A stretch of 22,177 nt of DNA from a virus. Both the position numbers and the translations under genes were made by a program. The notes under the pieces were generated by a model. It was not told the origin of the DNA. It made no database searches and was given only the letters and a program-made list of their open reading frames with translations. Below, piece by piece: positions 13,615-18,962 of the stretch (position 1 is the stretch's first letter; each line of letters starts with the position of its first letter). The stretch covers positions 1-22,177 of the IMG/VR virus record IMGVR_UViG_3300025122_000183; one strand, given 5' to 3'.

Positions 13615-14052
13615 TTTAACTTTTTTTTTATTATTAATATAACTATTAAATAAACTTTTAATAATTCTCTTACTCTCACACCTGTTACTAGCGAAAAACA
13701 CATTAATCCTGTACTTAACATGTAAAGTGAACAATATTTTAAGAATCACGTAACCTTTCATTCTAGAAAAATAACTGCCCTTGAAATCCTTTTTTTGAAT
13801 TTGAGTGTAAGTGCCATCAATGACAATAGCAAAGTATTCAAGACCTAGTGATTTCATTAATTCTTTTTTAAATCTTTTATGACCTCCTGATAATGTTCCA
13901 AACAAGTCCCCTAGTGATTTTCTTTCTATTGCTATTTGATTCTCGTATCCTTTAATACTATAGTCACCAATGTCTAATTTCTTTCTTTCAATCTTTTTTG
14001 TCCACAAGGGCAATTGCTCCCTTGTATCTACCACTATTGTATATTCGTCCAT
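13603..14052 (-). CDS. ERCC4/XPF-type structure-specific endonuclease
   Basis: A 149-residue protein that is essentially a bare ERCC4 nuclease domain. The motifs are in order: VDTREQLP (Asp9, Glu12), LDIGDY (Asp30), and AIERKSLGDLFGTLSGGHKRFKKEL carrying the ERKx3D signature (Glu43, Arg44, Lys45, Asp49). A hydrophobic strand (EYFAIVIDG) follows. No helicase or tandem HhH domain is attached, unlike cellular XPF/Hef. Such stand-alone nucleases probably cut branched or flap DNA during replication, recombination or packaging. It overlaps the polymerase gene by 19 bases and closes the replication chain. ERCC4 nucleases are mainly archaeal and eukaryotic, which supports an archaeal host. Confidence 0.88.
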   Translation of the reverse strand: MDEYTIVVDTREQLPLWTKKIERKKLDIGDYSIKGYENQIAIERKSLGDLFGTLSGGHKRFKKELMKSLGLEYFAIVIDGTYTQIQKKDFKGSYFSRMKGYVILKILFTLHVKYRINVFFASNRCESKRIIKSLFNSYINNKKKVKTSN

Positions 14053-15791
14053 GTTGACAACTCTTTTTGTTTATTTCTTGTTTTAATAAAAGGATTTATT
14101 TCTTGCCAGAATTTATCTAGCACTATATCTCTAATGCATAGTTTATTTTCATTAAATTCTTTTAATGTGCAAAACTTTTTGCTCTTGCCTGTTCCGAATA
14201 CAGTGTTAGGAATCAAGTTATGTTGTCCTTTACCATATTTTTCTGCAAGGTTATAGAACAAGTTTGTTTTGCAATTATACTTGTTTAATTCTTTTAAATT
14301 AAATTCTTGTTCTACTATAGAAAAATTGTTTCCTATTTCTTCATCTATTACGTCCTTGATGTATCTCCACTTGAATTTAACATTGTTATTGTCTATTATT
14401 TCTTTTTTAATATACTTGTTAAAAACTAGTACTCCTAGTTTAGATGCATTGCTTTTCATTAATGGTAAGCCTTTTAGTTTTAGTTTTCCTGTTTTTGTAA
14501 CGTATAAATAGTTTTTCTTTTTTAATCCAGGGAAGTACATTAATCTTATTTCATCATCTATTCCCATGTCAAACGTGTCTTGTTGGAATGGTACAGATTT
14601 TTTTATTTTGTTAATAACACTTGTTTTAATCATCATTAGTCTTTCTTCATCATCGTAAACATCTTCCATGTATATACTGTCAGTGTCACTGTATAATACT
14701 TTGTATCCTGCTTCAGTAAACATTTTTCTTCCTAGTTTTATTGATTCTCTAACGAATAAAGTGCAGTCCTTGGCAGTGTTAATATTAAATACGTTTTTGA
14801 ATACAGGATTTCCGCAAATACCATATAATGTATTCAAGATTATTTTTAAGGCTACTTCTCTAGGGTCTTTATTTTTTTTATATTCTAGTCTTAGCATGTA
14901 TAAGTCCTTGATTACTTTACTAATAATGTTTAATTGTTTAGTACAGTATTTACCGCTTAACTCGAATAATTCACCACCGTCATATTTTTCTTCTTTAGTG
15001 CAACACGTGCACTTGTTTCCGAATAAGTTTAACATTATGTAAGCGTGTGGGTAAGCGCTGTTAAAGTCTAAACAATAAATATTTCCTGTTATGAATTCAG
15101 TGGCCGGTATACTAACATAGCCTCCTTCAAAGTTTAAGTCTTCTTGCTTGTATTTTTCACGGTCTTCATCATTTAGCCATTCTTCTTTTAATCCTGTTAA
15201 GTGACAAATTGCTTTGTATGCATACGTTCCAGGACTTGACATTAACCATGACCATTCTCTTATATCTATTTTGTTCATGTATTCCCTGTAAAAATAAAAG
15301 TAATTGTACAAGTATTCAAATAATTCTTTTGTTACTTCAATGTCTTGTTGTCCATACTTGAATATTAATTGTATTTCTTCACTTGAATGATTTGGTTTTT
15401 TAAGCATGTCGTAATCAAAGTCATCTATTTTTTTATTTTTTAAGTCTAATGCCTTGGCAATAACAGATAATGATTTCTTTTTGAAACCGCCGTATTTGAT
15501 TAGTGTTCCTCTTCTTTTAATTATTTTTAGTAAATCAATAGGTTTAACATAATTGTATTGTTTAGCGTAAACTCTAGAAATTATTTTAGTATCAAATTCA
15601 TCACCATTGTATGTAACGTATACCTGGTGGGAATCTAGTATTTTTTGAATTTCTTTTTTGTTATCTTTAAACATTAAATTATAATACTTGTCTTCACGGT
15701 ATGAATAACCGTGAAAACTTATAATATTACAAGTATTAATGTCTAAGTCATCTGTTTCTAAATCAAATACAAGTATGTTTTTATTCTTCAT
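14034..15791 (-). CDS. polB: DNA polymerase family B, compact, with proofreading exonuclease
   Basis: A 585-residue replicative polymerase. Exonuclease: Exo I FDLETDD (Asp10, Glu12), Exo II YNGDEFD (Asp64/Asp67), Exo III YGQQD (Asp150). Polymerase: motif A LDFNSAYPHAYI (Asp242), motif B KIILNTLYG (Lys316), motif C YSDTDS (Asp369, Asp371), and a KKxY-like LKKKNYLYV at ~423-431. Both active sites look intact. Cellular archaeal PolB enzymes are usually ~770-800 aa. Here the exonuclease starts at residue ~6, so the N-terminal uracil-reading domain is absent. The ATG overlaps the ThyX stop (ATGA), coupling synthesis of polymerase to nucleotide enzymes. No TPR-type protein-priming insertion was obvious. 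Confidence 0.93.
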   Translation of the reverse strand: MKNKNILVFDLETDDLDINTCNIISFHGYSYREDKYYNLMFKDNKKEIQKILDSHQVYVTYNGDEFDTKIISRVYAKQYNYVKPIDLLKIIKRRGTLIKYGGFKKKSLSVIAKALDLKNKKIDDFDYDMLKKPNHSSEEIQLIFKYGQQDIEVTKELFEYLYNYFYFYREYMNKIDIREWSWLMSSPGTYAYKAICHLTGLKEEWLNDEDREKYKQEDLNFEGGYVSIPATEFITGNIYCLDFNSAYPHAYIMLNLFGNKCTCCTKEEKYDGGELFELSGKYCTKQLNIISKVIKDLYMLRLEYKKNKDPREVALKIILNTLYGICGNPVFKNVFNINTAKDCTLFVRESIKLGRKMFTEAGYKVLYSDTDSIYMEDVYDDEERLMMIKTSVINKIKKSVPFQQDTFDMGIDDEIRLMYFPGLKKKNYLYVTKTGKLKLKGLPLMKSNASKLGVLVFNKYIKKEIIDNNNVKFKWRYIKDVIDEEIGNNFSIVEQEFNLKELNKYNCKTNLFYNLAEKYGKGQHNLIPNTVFGTGKSKKFCTLKEFNENKLCIRDIVLDKFWQEINPFIKTRNKQKELSTWTNIQ

Positions 15792-16624
15792 TTTAGTTCT
15801 GCCTCTAGTTTCTTGAACTTTTTAATGTGGCTGTAATCATCTTTTGGTTTAGGATGAGAGAACTTTATGTTTGACCAATCCTTACCTATTTCTTTTAATT
15901 TTTCTTGGTGTAGTTTGCTTGGTGGATACGTGTTCAAGTTCATTTTTTTATCAATAGCGTTAATGTAATGCCATTCTATTATTTCAGTTGGTATTTTTAA
16001 GAAAGGATATACTTTTAAGATTTCTTTTCTTATTAATAATGCTACGATTCTATCACTTGTTGGTTGGCATTGAACTCCTAATCTTACTCTAATGAATCCA
16101 AGGAAGTCTTTTATGTTTCCGCTCATGAAGTACTTGCATTCTTTCGCTCTAGGCATGTAATGTCTTGCATCATAGAATGTTAATCCTTCTTTTAGTGCAT
16201 CATCATATAATGAATTCATTTCATTACAAATCTTGTGTGCTCTTTCTAGTAAATGAGGTTTTTCAATGAATGCATCATTATCAAGTATGTCATGGTTTGA
16301 CATGCTTACAGGGTCTGTTGACTGTGCAGAGAATGAAAACATTCTGTGTCTGATAATATGTGTTACTGTTGTTAAGTCTAATCCTTCTATGAAAAAAGTT
16401 AGTCTAACTGTTTCTAGAGCTGTTGGTAATGTTCTTCCTTCAAACATTTCATGAACGAGTTCTTCTCTTGTTAAATTTCTATCTTTCATGAACTGGTCAA
16501 GGTCATTATAGTTTTCTAACCAGGTAATGGAACAGAATTCAGGAATATATTTTTTTAATCGTTCCATGCTAGGATAATCTACTAGTGTTACTTTTATATT
16601 TTCTAAATGATTTTTAAATTTCAT
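15788..16624 (-). CDS. thyX: Flavin-dependent thymidylate synthase-like protein, divergent
   Basis: A 278-residue protein. ThyX methylates dUMP to dTMP using FAD, NADPH and methylene-folate. The signature RHRxxSxNxxSxR is present but altered: RHRMFSFSAQSTD at 92-104 keeps Arg92, His93, Arg94, Ser97 and Ser102, but Asn becomes Ser99 and the final Arg becomes Asp104. Downstream, ARHYMP (153-158) and NIKDFLGFIRVRLGVQCQ (170-187) match the second half of the family, though the usual Q-x-E-I-R is replaced by QCQPTSDR. The family is clear; the substrate may differ from dUMP. AGGAGG lies 9 nt before the ATG and the gene starts 11 bases inside the kinase gene. Confidence 0.85.
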   Translation of the reverse strand: MKFKNHLENIKVTLVDYPSMERLKKYIPEFCSITWLENYNDLDQFMKDRNLTREELVHEMFEGRTLPTALETVRLTFFIEGLDLTTVTHIIRHRMFSFSAQSTDPVSMSNHDILDNDAFIEKPHLLERAHKICNEMNSLYDDALKEGLTFYDARHYMPRAKECKYFMSGNIKDFLGFIRVRLGVQCQPTSDRIVALLIRKEILKVYPFLKIPTEIIEWHYINAIDKKMNLNTYPPSKLHQEKLKEIGKDWSNIKFSHPKPKDDYSHIKKFKKLEAELK

Positions 16625-17033
16625 TTTTTAATGCCTCCTTTATGTGTTGAACTGTTGCTTCTTCTGTCATTAATGAAGTGTTCACTGATATATATTTCAC
16701 GTTACAATCATTAATGTAGTCTATTGCTTTTTCAAAACATTTTAAGTCTTTAGCTATATTTACTTTTTCGTGCTTTGCTATCTTGTATCTTGTTTCAAGG
16801 TCTTGTTTATCAGCGTGTAAGTAAACAATAATAATATTATCAATATTATTTAGTAGCCAAGTCTTAATACTTTTACTGACTTCTCTTTTATATCTAAAAC
16901 AATATGCAAGGTATGATAAAAAAAGTCTATCACAAGTTAAGTGTTTGTAATTTGTTTCTTTATCAAATAGTTTATGTATTGTTGTTTTTCCTACTTTGTC
17001 TACTCCCTCAAATACTATTAATTTTAATTTCAT
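16614..17033 (-). CDS. Thymidylate-kinase-like P-loop dNMP kinase, short
   Basis: A 139-residue P-loop protein. The Walker A reads FEGVDKVGKTT (8-18), the form typical of dTMP kinases. CDRLFLSYLAYCF (34-46) matches the DRxxxSxxAYQ substrate motif. HADKQDLETRYKIAKHEK (73-90) is the Arg-containing lid. It would phosphorylate a pyrimidine deoxynucleoside monophosphate to the diphosphate. Cellular dTMP kinases are ~200 aa, so this one is markedly trimmed, with a shortened lid and C-terminal core. The ATG overlaps the HD gene stop (ATGA). Position between the HD protein and ThyX supports a role in thymidylate, or a modified form of it. Exact substrate is uncertain. Confidence 0.78.
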   Translation of the reverse strand: MKLKLIVFEGVDKVGKTTIHKLFDKETNYKHLTCDRLFLSYLAYCFRYKREVSKSIKTWLLNNIDNIIIVYLHADKQDLETRYKIAKHEKVNIAKDLKCFEKAIDYINDCNVKYISVNTSLMTEEATVQHIKEALKNEI

Positions 17034-17530
17034 TTTTGTGCACCTTTTAGTTCTGTGTATAGTCTAGCTATTGCTTTTCTTGTTTCTCTTTTCACTCTAG
17101 GCATATAAAGATTATTTCCTAGTCCTATTTCTGTATTAGTATATTGCATTACGCTTAGTGCATCTGCTAGTTTTACAATTAAGCCTTCAACTGTTCTTTT
17201 ATTATTAAAATCATTTAATAATTCCTTGTACTCTGGGTATTTTTCTTTAATAATATTGTTTTCTATTTTAGTAGCTACCTCATCTAGTTCTTTGTACTTA
17301 TCCTTGATATTTCTTGGTATGTCACTAACCCATATTTCAAAAATATCATGTGTTATTGCCATTAGTAATGCTTTTTCTAAATTAAACTGGTATGTCTTGT
17401 GTAGTCTTGCTACTATTAAAGAAACAAAAAAAGAGTGCTCAGCTACTGATTCATTTGTTATTCTTGATAAGTTATTAAAACGAATTATGTTTTTTAAAGC
17501 GTATAACTCCATCATTTCTTCTTCTATCAT
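17030..17530 (-). CDS. HD-domain 5'-deoxynucleotidase, YfbR-like
   Basis: A 166-residue HD phosphohydrolase. The metal ligands fall in the YfbR order: His32 in SVAEHS, His61-Asp62 in THDIFE, Asp123 in KLADALS. Glu65 and Asp70 (VSDIP) match the catalytic and substrate residues of the family, with the same spacing as H-D-x2-E-x4-D in E. coli YfbR. Such enzymes remove phosphate from dNMPs; relatives in some phages degrade dNTPs (for example DatZ acting on dATP). It may shape the nucleotide pool used by the viral polymerase. The ATG at 17530 overlaps the preceding stop (ATGA). Fold is confident; substrate preference cannot be read from the sequence. Confidence 0.85.
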   Translation of the reverse strand: MIEEEMMELYALKNIIRFNNLSRITNESVAEHSFFVSLIVARLHKTYQFNLEKALLMAITHDIFEIWVSDIPRNIKDKYKELDEVATKIENNIIKEKYPEYKELLNDFNNKRTVEGLIVKLADALSVMQYTNTEIGLGNNLYMPRVKRETRKAIARLYTELKGAQK

Positions 17531-17967
17531 TCTATTTCACCTACATAGTCTAAGGTATAGTTTTCATCTTGTAAATAATTGTAGACTATAAGTTTTAGAA
17601 CCGTTAATGATGTTGCTACGCCTATTCCGCTTTTTGATAGCATTAAGTTAAAGCCTCCTTTTAGTCCATCACAGTAATAAATTATTGGTTTGTTATTTGA
17701 AAATGCTACGCCGCATTCAAATATTGTTCCCATGTCTTTATCTCTAGTGTTTGCTATTATAAAGTCTGCTTTTTTAATTTCATTAACGTTTTGATTAAAT
17801 GTTTTAGTTTTGTCTTCTTCAGAGTTCATTGAACTTACTAAGCATTCATCTTTTGGACTAAAAAACACTACATCTAACTCTTTTAATATATGTTTTATAT
17901 TAGCTAAATCATTGGCTTGTTTTTCATTAAACCACCCTGAAGCAATATAAGCTGTTTTATTCACCAT
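17527..17967 (-). CDS. Nucleoside 2-deoxyribosyltransferase-like protein
   Basis: A 146-residue protein of the NDT/DNPH1 superfamily. AYIASGWFN (6-14) is the N-terminal phosphate/ribose loop, FFSPKDE (35-41) the second strand, KKADFIIA (65-72) the acidic strand, and DKDMGTIFECGVAFSNNKPII (76-96) the catalytic helix with Glu84 in the D-x-G-T-x-x-E-x-G-x-A pattern. Members swap bases between deoxynucleosides or cleave dNMPs into base and deoxyribose phosphate. It begins the nucleotide/polymerase chain, with AGGAGG before the ATG and a hairpin/U-tract just upstream. It may salvage bases or destroy unwanted host nucleotides. Family is good; transferase versus hydrolase is open. Confidence 0.83.
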   Translation of the reverse strand: MVNKTAYIASGWFNEKQANDLANIKHILKELDVVFFSPKDECLVSSMNSEEDKTKTFNQNVNEIKKADFIIANTRDKDMGTIFECGVAFSNNKPIIYYCDGLKGGFNLMLSKSGIGVATSLTVLKLIVYNYLQDENYTLDYVGEIE

Positions 17968-18000
17968 TTTTTATCCTCCTATAGTTTATACTAAATAAAT

Positions 18001-18039
18001 AAAAAAAGTTAATACAGTGAGTTTAAGCACTGTATAAAC
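18001..18039 (-). terminator. Hairpin plus U-tract terminator after the 50-aa gene
   Basis: ATACAGTG (18012-18019) pairs with CACTGTAT (18028-18035) around an 8-nt loop. Past one mismatch, GTT/AAC extend the stem. On the minus strand the stem is followed by seven U (18001-18007). It begins six bases past the stop codon at 18045. This is the form of a factor-independent terminator, or an attenuator controlling read-through into the deoxyribosyltransferase chain. Confidence 0.65.
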
Positions 18040-18044
18040 TGATT

Positions 18045-18197
18045 TTATTTACTAGTTGTTGCCTTAATTTCTTTGCTAACTATTCCATAAGCGCAACTCA
18101 AAGCTTTTCTCAAATCACCTAGTTCTATATTAGGCTCTTCTCCTTTAATACCATCAATTGCTTTGCTAGCTAACAACTGTTTCATTTCATTCTTCAT
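18045..18197 (-). CDS. Hypothetical 50-aa protein downstream of dUTPase
   Basis: A 50-residue protein from the ATG at 18197, which has GAGGAGG ahead of it inside the end of the dUTPase gene, one base after that gene's stop. A start at 18236 is open, but lies within the dUTPase frame without a ribosome site. The sequence is helical and mixed-charge (MKNEMKQLLASKAIDGIKGEEP..., LGDLRKALSCAYGIVSKEIK). No family recognised. The strong ribosome site and the terminator right behind it support it as a true gene. Confidence 0.62.
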   Translation of the reverse strand: MKNEMKQLLASKAIDGIKGEEPNIELGDLRKALSCAYGIVSKEIKATTSK

Positions 18198-18198
18198 T

Positions 18199-18543
18199 TT
18201 AGTAACCCTCCTCTTTTCGTTTGTTATTAATCTCATTCTTCATGAGAAATAATTCTTTCACTTCTAAACTAGTCATTCCTGCAGCTAATGACAAATTGAT
18301 TACAAAATGCCATAAGTCAATAATCTCTTCTTTAAACTTAGCTTGGTGAAATTCTTGTTGTTTCTTCCATGGTTTCCATGGAGTCTCTCTAAGTGCTTCC
18401 ATTAACTCGTCCATTGCAGCTAGTACCATCATATTAATATATTCTTGGTTACCTACAATTTTGAAGTCTTCACCTTGTAGCTTAGTTTGTAGTGCTATTT
18501 GTTTTTGAAACATTTCATGCAAACCATCTGTTAATTCTTCCAT
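18199..18543 (-). CDS. dUTPase, dimeric all-alpha (MazG-like superfamily)
   Basis: A 114-residue helical protein. The metal-binding acids fit the dimeric dUTPase pattern: E-x2-E in AAMDELMEAL (Glu46, Glu49) and E-x3-D in KFKEEIIDLWHFV (Glu72/Glu73, Asp76). TPWKPWKK (54-61) is the family WKxWKK segment. LFLMKNEINNKRKEEGY (98-114) is the usual KNxxNxxRQxxGY ending. It would hydrolyse dUTP to dUMP and pyrophosphate, supplying substrate for the ThyX-type enzyme and keeping uracil out of DNA; the viral PolB lacks the uracil-sensing domain. At 114 aa it is shorter than many relatives. GAGGT precedes the ATG. It follows a hairpin/U-tract, so it may be controlled apart from the replication unit. Confidence 0.85.
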   Translation of the reverse strand: MEELTDGLHEMFQKQIALQTKLQGEDFKIVGNQEYINMMVLAAMDELMEALRETPWKPWKKQQEFHQAKFKEEIIDLWHFVINLSLAAGMTSLEVKELFLMKNEINNKRKEEGY

Positions 18544-18564
18544 TTTATTTACCTCGTAGTAAAG

Positions 18565-18584
18565 AAAAAGGGGTAATAACCCCT
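18565..18584 (-). terminator. Hairpin plus U-tract at the end of the primase/SSB unit
   Basis: AGGGG (18569-18573) and CCCCT (18580-18584) flank TAATAA. In the minus-strand transcript this makes a five-pair GC-rich stem, whose 5' arm shares two bases (18583-18584) with the UAG stop codon, followed by five U (18565-18569). It looks like an intrinsic terminator or attenuator between the ssDNA-binding gene and dUTPase. Confidence 0.6.
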
Positions 18585-18918
18585 AATTCATTGCTATTTC
18601 TTTTACGCTGTATTGTGTGTCAAATCTATCACCAACTTTCAAAATACTCAATTTTACTTTATCAGCTGGTGTTTTACCTTCTAATATAGGTCTTAGTTTC
18701 TGTTTAAGTCTTCTACTACTAGTCGTAAACTTTTTATCAGATGTTTCTTTACCATCTTCCTCTAATACATCAGACTGCAGCTCGACTTGTTCCTTGTCAA
18801 ATTTTTTCACTTTTTCAAAGTGTATGTTAGTTACAACAAGCACTTTTTCTTTGTCTGCTTCTAATTTAACAAACCCGTCGCTTGCAATTGCGTCGTCCCA
18901 ACTTATTTCTTCTGCCAT
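18583..18918 (-). CDS. Probable single-stranded DNA-binding protein
   Basis: A 111-residue protein with GGAGG eight bases before the ATG. The layout resembles small OB-like phage replication proteins. An acidic start (MAEEISWDDAIASDGFVKLEADKEKVLVVTNIHF) gives the first strands. A Lys/Glu-rich loop follows (KKFDKEQVELQSDVLEEDGKETSDKKFTTSSRRLKQKLRPIL). Strands such as VKLSILKVGDRFDTQYSVKEI close the barrel. It is encoded 44 bp after the primase-helicase in the same unit, the usual place for an ssDNA-binding partner. No decisive motif is present; the call rests on strand pattern and context. It could also be a helicase cofactor. Confidence 0.5.
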   Translation of the reverse strand: MAEEISWDDAIASDGFVKLEADKEKVLVVTNIHFEKVKKFDKEQVELQSDVLEEDGKETSDKKFTTSSRRLKQKLRPILEGKTPADKVKLSILKVGDRFDTQYSVKEIAMN

Positions 18919-18962
18919 TTTAGTGGCCTCCGTCTTGCTGAACTCTTATGGTTCCGCTTTGA

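Noticed and set aside
18198-18236. Longer start for the 50-aa gene
   Set aside because: The inner ATG at 18197 has GAGGAGG at good spacing, while the outer start has none and lies in the dUTPase gene.
15788-18543. A 2-aminoadenine (Z-genome) system based on the HD protein
   Set aside because: No PurZ-like synthetase is in the window and the polymerase is family B; the HD signature alone does not separate DatZ from YfbR-type enzymes.
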